A DNA stretch of 30,315 nt, taken from assembly GCA_026260175.1 (NCBI GenBank), contig JAKCWW010005855.1, positions 4,404 through 34,718 of the forward strand. Reading direction: 5' to 3'. Source of the DNA: Reticulitermes lucifugus (taxonomy: Eukaryota > Arthropoda > Insecta > Blattodea > Rhinotermitidae). The position numbers were made by a program, and so were the translations under genes. The notes beneath the pieces are model-generated. The model was not told where the DNA came from and did not search any database. It saw only the letters and a program-made list of their open reading frames with translations. Of this stretch, positions 9,613-20,820 are shown piece after piece (positions within the stretch are counted from its first letter, which is position 1; each line of letters begins with the position of its first letter).

Positions 9613-10800
9613 GGTACATGTAGCTCCTGTTTGGTCAGTGTAAAAGCTTTTATACATCCAGACAGGAGACAGACATCAAAACTGATAAAAATCTCACCTT
9701 TCAGTTATACTTTTTATTTCCTGCTTTAAGTAGATGCCCAGTACAGTTGTAAAAATTCTCCTCCTTCTCAAGCACTACAGTTCATTGTGGACCTTGGCTT
9801 CCAGTACAGTCTTCTGTTCCTTCTGGTCTCTGGTCACCATATGCCCATTCCTTATTCCCATTATCTTGAAATCCTCTTCAAACTCATCAGTGTCTCTTTT
9901 CCATGGTCTTCCACATTTGTAAAAATCAACACATTAAAATCACATGTCAGAACTGCAGAAACCTGAAGTCAGCAGCCACAACCCTGAAGATCTAAACTAA
10001 ATTAATACTTATAGAATAGATAATTTATGATAACCAATTTAGATTGTACTGCATATATTGTGGAAAGCTTGGTGTTAGCAGGCATATCCCTTGAAATATT
10101 TACTGTTGACCAAACAAATAATGTATAAATAAGAACACCTATTATAAAAATGTACATTATGTGTGTTTATACCTAGTCCATCTGTGAGTGTTCAGTCATG
10201 TTGTGAATCCACAGTAATAACAAAGCACTTTACTGGTATGAAACGAAAACATGCAGTCATCCTTGAGAACAGCATAGAACAATTGGGAATAAAATTAATT
10301 TGAACCAAAACCCATGCATGTAACAACAAAACTAACAATTTTCCACAGAGTTTGATAGCAGACATTGCGAATTATACATGTAGATATTTACTATGTGAGA
10401 AAAACAGTAGGAAATCAAAATTATTCACGAAATTGAAAGTGGATGAAATTTGAGGAATGCTTGTCACCAGTTATTTCTGAATTCCTTGCCTAAAGAAATG
10501 AAAAACACAAAAGTGTTCTCTTACCTATAGTTTTGTATGGTTATGAGCTGTGCACTTCCAACTTAAGGGAAGAAGACATAGTGAGGGTATTTGAGAAAAA
10601 GGTGCAGAGGAAACTATTTTGGGACCCCAAGACAGGTAGCAACAGCAGGCTGGAGCACACCGCATAAAAGGGGAATTTCACCCTACAGGAAAGACTAATT
10701 TGTAAATGTATGTGTAGTTGGACAATATTAAAATTGACCTTAAACAGGCTATGAGGATGTAAAATTGATTAATTTTGCTTTGGGATGTGGGTTTGTGTTG
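9613..10800. other. AT-rich intergenic stretch, no gene seen
   Basis: No conserved frame, RNA gene or clear repeat structure is visible. The segment 10500-10665 has a faint retroelement flavour (one frame reads LPIVLYGYELCTSNLREE, like the YGxExW region of reverse transcriptases, then FEKKVQRKLFWDPKTGS). It may be a short piece of a jockey/RTE-like ORF. Confidence 0.3.
10515..10650 (+). pseudogene. Short reverse transcriptase relic (possible)
   Basis: The translation contains VLLPIVLYGYELCTSNLREE followed by a stretch resembling RVFEKKVQRKLFWDPK. In non-LTR elements the equivalent is ALLYGSETW...LRVFEKKVLRRIFGPK, the end of the reverse transcriptase region. Only about 45 codons survive. The call rests on this pattern alone. 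Confidence 0.5.
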
Positions 10801-10870
10801 GGGAGTTTCTTGACTAGCATGGCGACTATTAGCGGCCTAATTAGGACTCTGCTTCATGACGCAGTTAATC
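10801..10870 (+). repeat. Three-copy dispersed repeat, copy B
   Basis: GGAGTTTCTTGACTAGCATG, then ACTATTAGCGGCCTAATTAG and GACTCTGCTTCATG, match copies at 9530 and 24463. It is the most diverged of the three. Confidence 0.55.
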
Positions 10871-11296
10871 GCTGCATTAAAGAATGTGTCAAAGGTAGAA
10901 CTAAATGAATACTTTATGGTAAGTTTCGACGTAAGAGATCTGCGGATGAACTACGTCATTTTTACAATAAAGTCCGTCACGGCTTCGTAGGTGTCGTTGT
11001 GATTACTGCTGCCATCTGCAGTGTTTTCGTGGAGCTTAAAATATGTGGCAAAGGAAGGACTGCGTCGGCAGGAGCCGGTGTTTGGATAAGTTTTTGTTTT
11101 GAAGCTGATGTTTTAAGGTGAGCTAAAAGCAGTTAATTTTGTAAACATTTATATTAACATTAGGGTTTAGGCAGACATGCCGTGCTGAATTGTGGTTCCT
11201 TACAATCGTTAATGGGGTTAAATAGTACTCATGTAGGCTGAGACTGCCAGTGATACCAACTGTTGCTATATGCCACTGAACAATGTGTTCAAAAAT

Positions 11297-11344
11297 CACC
11301 AACTAATGCACATAAACTTTTTCTCAATAGTTTATTCTTAAAAT
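11297..11344 (-). mobile_element. Penelope-like terminal repeat fragment cut by the assembly gap
   Basis: ACCAACTAATGCACATAAAC and TCAATAGTTTATTC match the outer arm of the foldback at 19944-19987 in the same orientation. On the minus strand this is the block downstream of the hammerhead, TGTGCATTAGTTGG. By spacing, the ribozyme itself would start within a few bases of the gap. Confidence 0.6.
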
Positions 11345-12270
11345 NNNNNNNNNNNNNNNNNNNNNNNNNNNNNNNNNNNNNNNNNNNNNNNNNNNNNNNN
11401 NNNNNNNNNNNNNNNNNNNNNNNNNNNNNNNNNNNNNNNNNNNNNNNNNNNNNNNNNNNNNNNNNNNNNNNNNNNNNNNNNNNNNNNNNNNNNNNNNNNN
11501 NNNNNNNNNNNNNNNNNNNNNNNNNNNNNNNNNNNNNNNNNNNNNNNNNNNNNNNNNNNNNNNNNNNNNNNNNNNNNNNNNNNNNNNNNNNNNNNNNNNN
11601 NNNNNNNNNNNNNNNNNNNNNNNNNNNNNNNNNNNNNNNNNNNNNNNNNNNNNNNNNNNNNNNNNNNNNNNNNNNNNNNNNNNNNNNNNNNNNNNNNNNN
11701 NNNNNNNNNNNNNNNNNNNNNNNNNNNNNNNNNNNNNNNNNNNNNNNNNNNNNNNNNNNNNNNNNNNNNNNNNNNNNNNNNNNNNNNNNNNNNNNNNNNN
11801 NNNNNNNNNNNNNNNNNNNNNNNNNNNNNNNNNNNNNNNNNNNNNNNNNNNNNNNNNNNNNNNNNNNNNNNNNNNNNNNNNNNNNNNNNNNNNNNNNNNN
11901 NNNNNNNNNNNNNNNNNNNNNNNNNNNNNNNNNNNNNNNNNNNNNNNNNNNNNNNNNNNNNNNNNNNNNNNNNNNNNNNNNNNNNNNNNNNNNNNNNNNN
12001 NNNNNNNNNNNNNNNNNNNNNNNNNNNNNNNNNNNNNNNNNNNNNNNNNNNNNNNNNNNNNNNNNNNNNNNNNNNNNNNNNNNNNNNNNNNNNNNNNNNN
12101 NNNNNNNNNNNNNNNNNNNNNNNNNNNNNNNNNNNNNNNNNNNNNNNNNNNNNNNNNNNNNNNNNNNNNNNNNNNNNNNNNNNNNNNNNNNNNNNNNNNN
12201 NNNNNNNNNNNNNNNNNNNNNNNNNNNNNNNNNNNNNNNNNNNNNNNNNNNNNNNNNNNNNNNNNNNNNN
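11345..12270. other. Assembly gap (926 N)
   Basis: This is a run of undetermined bases. The long open frame that appears to cross it is an artefact of N. The left edge falls inside a repeat that elsewhere in the window forms a long inverted repeat, and the right edge falls inside another dispersed repeat, so repeats probably broke the assembly. Confidence 0.95.
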
Positions 12271-12336
12271 TAGTGCCAGGGTTAAAGAAAGAGTAGAGCT
12301 ATACCGCTACTCCCCCTCTGGGCCTTCATGGCCCGT
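12271..12336 (+). repeat. Dispersed repeat, shared with 9031-9096
   Basis: This is the second copy of the repeat described at 9031-9096, in the opposite orientation, starting exactly at the gap edge and therefore probably truncated. Confidence 0.6.
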
Positions 12337-13227
12337 TCTAGGAAGAACTTTATATATATAATCGAAACTCAGTTCTCCATTATTAAGTTACAGTTCTCAT
12401 GGTCTCATTCACCCTAACTAATGGTCCTAGTCACTCACAAGCTAACGGGTGACTAGGACAACACAGAGCCTTTACGCAAGTCGATGGAGCATTTCAGATT
12501 GCACAGGAATCAGTACAGACAACATGTTATTGAAGAAGGACCAGTCTTGCCAACAATGCTATCGGTATAACATCCCAGCCACAAGTATGGAGTATCAGTT
12601 GATTTTCCATTGTGTGGCCCATGCACCCTAACTTAACGTATTTTGTTGCTCACAGACGTTTCATATACTGAATGAATTTTTAATGAACTGTCGTAAGTTC
12701 AATTTGAACTTCATGTATTTGATTGACGCAGACCAACATGATAAATTCTGATATTTTTCTTTAAAATCCAGGACGAAATTGAATAAAAATCCATTCAGTA
12801 GTTGCGGACATAAAACGTGGATGAGTACACGCGATATCCCTCCCGCTAGTACGATTGCTTCATGTCCTGTAATTGATGGATTACTGGTGTGCAGTTAGTA
12901 CAGGAGGGACCGCTAGATGGCATTGTATGTACTACTACTGCAGGAATACTCGCGCTCCGTGTGATTTCCGTGTAATGCTGTTCACGGCAGGCAACCGACT
13001 GTTGTCGGTGTCGCGAGTCGGTTAGAAGATATAATGGTACATCACTTGAAACATAATTTAATGTTTCAAATCACGCCATCGCATGTCACGGTGAATGCTG
13101 AGCTTCGTATTCGGGAGGCGAAGGGATCAAGTCTCGGTTCAGAGACGTGCTACCTTTACTGAGGCGTTTTACAGGTTACCTCATTTTCACCTGGCAAATG
13201 CTACGATAATTGTGTACCCTCTATGAG
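12337..13227. other. Intergenic stretch, no gene seen
   Basis: It has mixed composition, with no recognisable coding frame, RNA gene or strong repeat structure. Confidence 0.35.
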
Positions 13228-13235
13228 GGCATCAC

Positions 13236-13461
13236 CAATGGCGTAGCTAGCGACGGGGGGGGGGGCGAGTGGAGTGGCGGCAAAATGAATATTTTGAATG
13301 AAAAAAAAAATTTTCTGCGCTCAACAAAAGTTTGTATTACTGAGCAGAATACAAGTAAATTAAATAAATAATTGTGATTTTTTTAAAGTTCAATAATTTC
13401 TGTTAGGGGCGGCCATTGTTACTACTCGCCCCGGGCGCCAAAAAACCTAGCTACGGCACTG
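13236..13461. mobile_element. hAT-type MITE, 226 bp, with 8-bp target-site duplication
   Basis: The terminal inverted repeats are CAATGGCGTAGCTAG at the left and its near complement CTAGCTACGGCACTG at the right, with CANTG ends as in hAT elements. Flanking 8-mers GGCATCAC (13228-13235) and GCCATCAC (13462-13469) differ at one base and fit the 8-bp duplication made by hAT transposases. The inside is non-coding, with an 11-G run (13255-13265) and A- and T-rich tracts. A transposase would have to act from elsewhere. Confidence 0.75.
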
Positions 13462-13977
13462 GCCATCACTACTTTCTTCCACGTCCTTTCCATTTAATTC
13501 TTTACTAATCATACTGTCATTCGACGCTCTATTATCTTAACAGCTAATAGTGTTGAGTAATCAATAATACATTAAAAAGTCCAAAACCACGGCGCAGTGC
13601 TTCTAACTCGATGTTACGTCACGCTGGCTAGATTGCATTTCTTCAAGTAAAAACGTGAAGTGCAACGTCATACGAAAGCACCGCCACTGCTACAGAAGTA
13701 CAAATTTTCCACCTCTCCTTTATGCATATAAAGATATATACATTTTTGTGCCCATTTCTAAAGCCTAGAAGTTAGGTGCGTAATTTTGATTCTTGGGATA
13801 ACATGCTCGAAACTGGGGACTAGTTAATCGGACCGAGGATTGTCACTAAGTTTCCCCAGTCTTCCCCGACAAATGCCAAAATTGTATTGTAACACAAGCG
13901 AAGACCCCTTTCTCTGTCATTTTTACTCCACCATACTCTATCATGCCGTGTTCGATGGTAAATAACCTCTGTAGAAG

Positions 13978-14271
13978 TTTTTTTTTTTTTGCGTGATGAA
14001 GGGCCCCGCAGCAGATGCTACGGACGTACCGCAGCCTTAAAAGGCTTCTTATGCAACCCCTGTGATGAAGATGAGCAGTTTTTTTTACCAAGTTTTACAA
14101 TTAATGGAGCACCAGTGGAATGAAATTGACAGGGCAAAACCGACAACTCGGAGAAAAACCTGTTCCAGTGCCACTTTGTCCACCACAAGTCTCACATGGA
14201 CTGACCCGGGATCGAATCCGGGCCTCCGCGGTGAGAGACCGGCGACTAACCGCCTGAGCCATGGCACGGCC
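13978..14271 (-). mobile_element. Full-length tRNA-derived SINE, copy 1
   Basis: Read on the minus strand, it begins GGCCGTGCCATGGCTCAGGC, contains an A box (TGGCTCAGGCGG, 14261-14250) and a B box (GGATTCGATCC, 14219-14209), then a tRNA-unrelated body (GGTGGACAAAGTGGCACTGG and following, GAGTTGTCGGTTTTGCCCTG), and ends in an A-rich tail (T run 13978-13990 on the plus strand). It matches the copy at 24689-24964 over its whole length. Its design is like the Talua-type SINEs of termites, but I cannot confirm the family. No clear target-site duplication is visible. Confidence 0.85.
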
Positions 14272-15627
14272 TAAGATTCAGTTTTGTTAAACACCAAACA
14301 GAACACCAGCATGCAGGGATTACGCAAATAGCTGTCTCCTGCTTATTTCACACAGCTGATACTCATACAAACAAAAAAACGCACAAAAATAAAGTGTGTC
14401 GAATGGAAACAAAGGAACACACCAACTGAAAATGCCCCATCTGCAGCTAGCAAAGAAGTGAACTACGCTGTATAGGAGAACTCCCCAAATATATCGATAT
14501 AAGACTAATCTACCGAACTACCAACACGTTCCGTAAACACATTGTAACAAATCAATACACCCGATATATTGTTCATGACACTAGCAGCTTATCTTATTAT
14601 ACAAACTGCAGTACTTAAATTGTCCCTTACAGTATGCAAGATAAGCAGGCCCTTCTTTACGAAACAGACGCAAAGAATATTTGCAAGCAATTCAGGTAAA
14701 TGACATACCGAGCTATGCTCAATATACTCTGACCAACGGACACAAATGTGAGGACATGAGCGACAGAATGGAAATATACAGACGGCTAGAAACGGGACAC
14801 ACCTAAGTAACCTGGAAAGGTAGAACACATAATTGCACAGCATAGAAGCGTAAACATATCAACAAAGTACATACAGATGATCACAATCCGATATTCGATA
14901 TCCTGAATCAGCATTACAATCATAAGTAGCAGCACAGTCATAACCGACTATACAGTATTACAAGAAATTGCAATATCAGTCTGCTAGCAGCACGTAATGA
15001 CTCGACAAGGAAAAAATCACGCGTATTTGATAAAACGACATTGACCAATACGAATATTATTGTTACGTCACATACGCAATAACGAAGATAAAATTATTTT
15101 AAATTTATGTGAAATCGGGATTGTTTCAGAAACAGAAGTAAATCATAAGTACTTTTACCAGCTACAGAATAAAGTTTAACTGCTACACGGAAAATAAATA
15201 TAGTCCACGGTAAGTTAGAGAAAAAAAACTGTGTATAAATTGTAAACAATGACAAAATCTTTCTATAAATTCGCAGAAATTGTTTCTTGTTGTTGTATCG
15301 TATTCCCCGTTTATTCCATATTTGGTGTTACTGAAACACCTGCTTGAGGATAGTCGTAATAACGGAAACACGTAGGATGAAAATAAAATGCCAATAAATA
15401 CGACGTACAAAACTTTAGTGTGGTGTGATATGACAAGCTTTTGTCAAGATAAACATTAGTGCACTTTTTGAAAATGAACTATATTAAAATGGCTTCGCAA
15501 CTTTGAGGGAACATAGCATTATACATAACGTAATACCAACCTTCAGATATTAGTCGTTTGGAGACAAGAAATATTTAGTATCAACATATATACTTATAAC
15601 AATATCATCATCCGTCACAAGTTATGC
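14272..15627. other. AT-rich intergenic stretch, no gene seen
   Basis: No conserved frame, RNA gene or strong inverted repeat is visible in this segment. Confidence 0.35.
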
Positions 15628-16045
15628 CTTAATAGACCTGTTTCTGCCTCGTCTAATAGTCTGTTCAAAGGTCTTCTAAGTCGTCTTCGTCCATTTTGTC
15701 TATAATTCAGCATTGTTTTTGGCATCCTGTTGTTGTTCATTCTTGTTACATGTTGTAGCCAATTTGATTTGTATCTTCTTAATTTATCGTCACTGGTTCT
15801 ACTTTCAGATCTTCCAAACTTTCTTTATTTCTTTTGTGGTCAAAAAGTGTGTATCCCGCTGTTCTTCTGAAAACTTTCATCTCGATTGATGTCAATCCTT
15901 TTTTATCCTTTTGTCTGAGGGTCCAAGTTTCGCTTCCATATGAAGAATAGGGAGAGCCAGTGCATTATATACTTTTATTCTAGAATATTTCTGGACCAAA
16001 GTTGGTTTAAAAGTGTTGTTTAAAATTCCCAGTATTTGCTTATAA
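15628..16045 (-). pseudogene. RTE/jockey-like reverse transcriptase C-terminal relic
   Basis: The minus strand encodes, in pieces, the typical end of an insect endonuclease-reverse transcriptase: LNNTFKPTLVQKYSRIKVYN and ALALPI, then GSETWTLRQKDKKGLTSIEM, VFRRTAGYTLFDHKRNKESL, RYKSNWLQHVTRMN, and RRRLRRPLNRLLDEAETGL. At least two frameshifts break it, near the YGSETW motif and after EDLKVEPVT. The upstream domains are missing. Its upstream (5') end abuts the foldback at 16079-16317. Confidence 0.85.
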
Positions 16046-16078
16046 CAGTAAATATAAATAAATACAAAATAATGTAAA

Positions 16079-16317
16079 ATAATTATTGTGTATAGTATCT
16101 GATAAACTTTATCCTTTTGTTTCGTACTTGTGCTATTATTTTTCGAATGAAATTAATTTATTGTACAAGTATGTTCCATCTCATATTTATAACAGTAAAT
16201 ATAAACAAATATGAGATGGAACATACTTGTACAACGAATTTATTTCATTCAACGAATGATAGCACAAGTACGAAACAAAAAGATAGAGTTTATCGGATAC
16301 TATAACCTACAATTATG
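16079..16317. repeat. Long-armed foldback with an 18-nt loop
   Basis: The arms are 16079-16188 and 16207-16317, about 105 bp each and some 90% complementary by eye (for example TTTCGTACTTGTGCTATTAT against its complement near 16255-16280). The loop, ATAACAGTAAATATAAAC, together with adjoining arm bases repeats 24 bp found upstream at 16041-16064. No coding potential. Confidence 0.85.
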
Positions 16318-19300
16318 ACTATTAAACTTAGAAATAAATTTATAATTTTAATCCTGAATATTGGTAGATCACTAAAATAACTGAACATCAGTACAAGGAT
16401 GCACAAATAAATAACTTATACTTACTTTTAATTTTAATACATTTTTATTTTTAAAAATACACTTTATTAAATACAAACCTAATATTATATTATTACACAT
16501 TTTTCACATTGCATTACAAATAAATCCCATATTCAAGTAGCCCTACATATGTAGTATATTCACACTCTTTTTCTCTAAAATATATTTTAATCCCATTTAC
16601 TTGTCGTATGTCTGTCCAAGTGGCCTCTAGCGTTGAGGTTTTCCGGCTAAAACGTGATATGTATACTATGTATACCATATATGTATACTATATATGTATA
16701 CTGCTATTTCTCAACGTCTTTCAGTTTCTACTCATGACATGCTAACTTTCCACTTAACTGACCAGTGACGTGAATTCGATGCAGGGGCGTCACAAATTTG
16801 AATGCCCCCCCCCCCCAGACGACGAGAAATTCCGCCTCACCTGCACATTTAAAAACAGATAAACTTTCTCAGAACGTCGTCAGAATTGAAGACTCCAGTA
16901 TTATAGGATAAGACACCATATAGACTGCTAACCCACGAATTTACACGAAATCATAACGCAGAAGAGTTTTCACATTATCGCTGAATAGCTTTGGCACAAA
17001 CGAAATGCGAACCAACCCCTATAAGAAAACATTCAATTTTAGGCGCGTTGGCGTCCGTCCGTCCGACCATTCACACGTAACACCTCGAGAACGCTGAACG
17101 GATCTTAATAAAGCTCGGTAACTTGCTGAGGAATTCTGCGACAATTTGTCGGCCCATTTAAATTTTAATTTAAATCAGACAGTTTTGAAGTTTACCTCAT
17201 ATTAATACGTACCTTTGTTTCCGCGCACATGACCGTTCGCACTCCCGCTCCCAAGATCTGAACTTTGGTATCACTGCTCTAAACATGCGCAGTTTCTGTT
17301 ACTTGCGGAAACGACGCGCAAGTTAGGTAAATAAAATTAGGGTGTGTATCATTAAAGATATTAGTGCCAAAAGAAGGAACCTGGTTCTCTAAATATTCTT
17401 CGTATCCTAGCAAGAGTGCAGCATAATAGAAACTGCACATTGATTGTGTCGTTGTTGCTAGGATGTACAACGCGTTTTGTGTTTATTGTGTTTATTGTAT
17501 GCTTACATTTTCTAACTTGTTTTACTTGTACAGATACCCAGACTTTATTGTTGGTTTTTTAGGCCTATTTTGCAAATATCCGACACTCCTCACTATAGGC
17601 AATGCTGATTTGTCTATACTCGCCGTTAGATGTCAGCCTGTCCTCGACATCTGGCAGCAATGTCAATTGAAAACTCATTAGACTCGACCATTAGAACGTC
17701 CACTGGGTTTTTCTGCTGTTGGTGAGTACCATAACGAGATCTTGAACAAGTAGTCTGGAAGCATTAACCCTTTCCATGCTACACTTAGAAGCGCTGGGGG
17801 TTCTGGTCTGGATTTATTGGTTACACGAGGACAGACATGAAGAAAACATGTCTTGCTGGTGCTCATTACTTGAAGCCACCCATTCATGACTTTTCAACAA
17901 TATGAAGGATATTTTCCTAAGGAAAAAATGTTAACAGAAGAATAAATGGTAGCACGGAAAGTATTAATGAAATATACTGTAGTGTAGGTCATGTGCGGTC
18001 TTGCTTGCTATGGTAAGTATAAATTTTATCAATGTTGTTCTGCATCATGCAGTGGACTCGTCCTTAAATCAACGTTGTCTTAACCGGTTCTCCGGTTTAA
18101 CCACCTTGACTCTAAACAAAAACTAAGCAAAAATAATGATTTAAAAATGAATTTAATAGCGTAAGTTGCGTTATTACGTAGTTAGCCTTAAAGATTATTA
18201 AGACTGATATATCATTTTTATGCATAATAAATGGAATTGGTGTTTTTTTTTAACTTTTTCTGTGTTTTTATTACCTATCAGACACGCTCACAAAAGTGCA
18301 GAATGTGTGTTAAATTGCTTCGTCCATCTGTCTGTTTATAAGCATGTATAAAGTCTAGAACTTCTAAAGGAATTTTATGAAATTTGATATTGTATAATTT
18401 TACGAAAAAAAGGTGTACACACACTTAAATACGTATTAGGCTGGACACCTTCGACGACCATGAAGACGTTATGTTTTTATGTGCATGTCAAGTGCAACTC
18501 ACTACATGTTCATAAAAGTTAAGTGTATCTAACAAAATCTGTGGGAGACAGAAAACACGTTTTATGTCAAAAATTCTTCGTCCATAAGTCTTGGTCTTTT
18601 CGAGACCAACAAAAGTTACGCTACGGTTGCATTTCTGAACTTACATATCTGTTGAATGATAAACACTGCTCTTCCGTAAGTGTTCTCTTCCTACTTTAAA
18701 AACATAAGGAAATCGTGACCGCGTTCAGAATGCTTTTCAATCAGATTTGTTTTATTCTTTTAGAGCAGAGCTTTATTTGCCTGCAATCAGACTTTGAAAC
18801 TCAGGTCTATATTAAAACATTATACACGATAAGGCTTTATTTTTATGTAATTGGTTAAGCAACATCGAAAATGGAATGCTTATTACTGATTGCTTATTTC
18901 TTCAGTGTATAATTTTGACTTCTAAACAATTTGAATAGCCCAAGTATCAATGAATAGTAGCATGTGAATATGTTTGTGCACTTTAAGTATAGAGTTCACT
19001 GTAGTGTTACAATTATTCAATTTAATGAAGAAATTTATTTCCGCCGAGCAAGTTTTATTTCTGTTACAGTATATCACTTCTGTCTCGCTCACATCATCTA
19101 TATATCATTTTCTTGTAGCTAATTTGAAGAACATGGATGTTAGCATGGCATTCATAATTTTTTCTACCTGTCGCACCTGTTAATTGTACGCTGTATAAAT
19201 TTACGATCTTGTTATATGTTGATTTTTTCTCCTAATTAACGATCTTTCCGATTAATTGTCTTTCCTGTCGGTCCTATTAACGCTGGTTATGATGCTACTG

Positions 19301-19878
19301 AGCTCTCTCAGGCAAGGAATTGACGTCCAAAGTTCATACAAATACCATCATTTGGACTTTAGTTTCCGTTAGCATTGCCTTGTAAAAAGACTGTTCTTAT
19401 GAAACAGTAGTGACTTGATACCACGAAGAACCTGAATATGATTCCAGTCTACTTTTAGGGTGAATGATAAAAAAGTATATGGATATTCAGGATTAGTGGA
19501 GGGGGAGGGGACTGTCTGAGTCAACCGGAAGCAAAGCCGCCGTTTTTTAAGAGGAGGGCCGGAAACGTCTACCGGTTGTTAGGTTAGTCACTGCGATGGG
19601 CGGACCATGCAGGCTGGCGGTCTAAACTAGCTGTCCGCACAATGCAGCACTGGCTTCACCTTATTGGGTGTTCTTCACTTCGGATGGAATTATGAGTTAG
19701 TAGTTAACACTTAAATTATGGGCCGACGAAGAGATTAATATTACCTTAATCAGAGGTGTAGGCCTACTGAACGTTACATGTATGCGGCAAATTGGCCGGA
19801 GTTTTAACTTTCCTTACTGAAGACTTCTGAGATTTTCCTCTTCCCCTACAGGCGAATCTTAAATGGCCGAAACTGAAA
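16318..19878. other. Long intergenic stretch, no gene seen
   Basis: About 3.5 kb of AT-rich DNA without a recognisable gene. Minor features are a TATGTATAC-rich microsatellite-like patch at 16661-16700, a 12-C run at 16805-16816, a GTCC triplet repeat at 17051-17064, and a small perfect hairpin AACCGG-TTCT-CCGGTT at 18082-18097. The short open frames here look like chance. Confidence 0.35.
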
Positions 19879-19995
19879 TAAGCTCAACACAAATTTAATA
19901 TTGTATTTTCCGTGCATTTTAACTTAAGTAAATGTTTTATTTCATACCAACAAATGCACATAAACGTATAGTGTCAATAGTTTATTCGTAACTTT

Positions 19996-20040
19996 CCCCG
20001 ATACGTATTTCGGCGTTTTTAAACCGCCATCTTCAGGGGG
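19996..20040 (-). ncRNA. Hammerhead-ribozyme-like motif, left arm
   Basis: Same sequence as the right-arm motif, on the minus strand: stem I CCCC/GGGG, core CUGAAGA (20036-20030), stem II GGCG/CGCC, GAAA, self-complementary stem III AUACGUAU, and C17 opposite 20000. Cleavage would be expected just after that C. Activity is unproven. Confidence 0.5.
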
Positions 20041-20221
20041 TCTTAGAGGTTTCTAACATAGACCAAGTATTTATAAAATACGTCGTAACATCCGTATTAT
20101 GTAAAATATGATACACATGTAGTAGTAGTACTATATGTGTATCATATTTTACATATTTTACATAATACGGATGTTACGACGTATTTTATAAATACTTGGT
20201 CTATGTTAGAAACCTCTAAGA

Positions 20222-20266
20222 CCCCCTGAAGATGGCGGTTTAAAAACGCCGAAATACGTATCGGGG
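20222..20266 (+). ncRNA. Hammerhead-ribozyme-like motif, right arm
   Basis: CCCC (20222-20225), CUGAAGA (20226-20232), an extra U, GGCG-loop-CGCC, GAAA (20251-20254), UACGUAU, C17 at 20262, GGGG (20263-20266). The core residues of a hammerhead (CUGANGA, GAAA, UH) are all present. Stem III has no loop, as in minimal hammerheads that work better as dimers. The extra U before stem II is unusual. Confidence 0.5.
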
Positions 20267-20349
20267 AAAGTTACGAATAAACTATTGACATTATACGTTT
20301 ATGTGCATTTGTTGGTACGAAATAAAACATTTACTTAAGCTCAACACAA

Positions 20350-20820
20350 TTAACTACAGAATACTGAAGTAAATGAACTGCAAACTAAAACAAGCTGATT
20401 ATTACACTAATCTAAATTATAAATTAAAACAAGCTGACAAATAAATTAAACTCAATTATAAAGTAAAACAATGTAATCAATAAAGTAAGGAAAACTGTAA
20501 ATTAAAACAATGTGACCACCAAACTAAACGAAATTATAAACTAAAGCGTGTTGAACAACACATAAAAATAAGCTATAAGCTAAAATAAATTCTTCAGTGA
20601 AATTAATTATATTATAAATTAAAAAACTAAACTAAATTATAAACTAAATTAAGATGATAAACTAAACTGAATTATGAATTGGATTAAATTATAAAGACTA
20701 CACCGTAGTCGAAAAAATTGAATCAAACTAAAACAAACTACAGACTAAACTAACTTATAAATTAAACTAAGAACCAAGTCAAATCAAACCAAACGATAAT
20801 AACTAAACCAATTAATCTTA
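20350..20820 (+). repeat. A-rich quasi-periodic tract
   Basis: Units related to AAACTAAAnnAAATTATAAACTAAA recur irregularly for about 470 bp. The plus strand is strongly rich in A and poor in G, with C almost only in ACTAAA/ACAA contexts. This looks like a decayed tandem repeat or satellite rather than coding DNA. Confidence 0.6.

Larger units (their letters stand above)
19893..20335. mobile_element. Penelope-like inverted pair with two hammerhead motifs and 14-bp TSD (copies 3a, 3b)
   Basis: The direct repeat TAAGCTCAACACAA flanks the insertion at 19879-19892 and 20336-20349. Inside, arms of about 200 bp (19924-20120 and 20127-20338, the last bases shared with the flank) are reverse complements around a tiny centre near 20121-20126. 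Each arm contains a hammerhead-like fold facing inward-to-outward: minus 20040-19996 and plus 20222-20266. Both arms also carry TGTGCATTTGTTGG. The first 30 bp after the left duplication are outside the arms. No coding sequence is present. Confidence 0.8.

Noticed and set aside
11263..12273. 336-codon open frame
   Set aside because: Almost entirely undetermined bases; an artefact of the assembly gap.
14085..14274. Open frames and a possible tRNA gene at the SINE head
   Set aside because: The tRNA-like part is continuous with a SINE body and A-rich tail, and an equal copy exists at 24689; not an independent tRNA gene.
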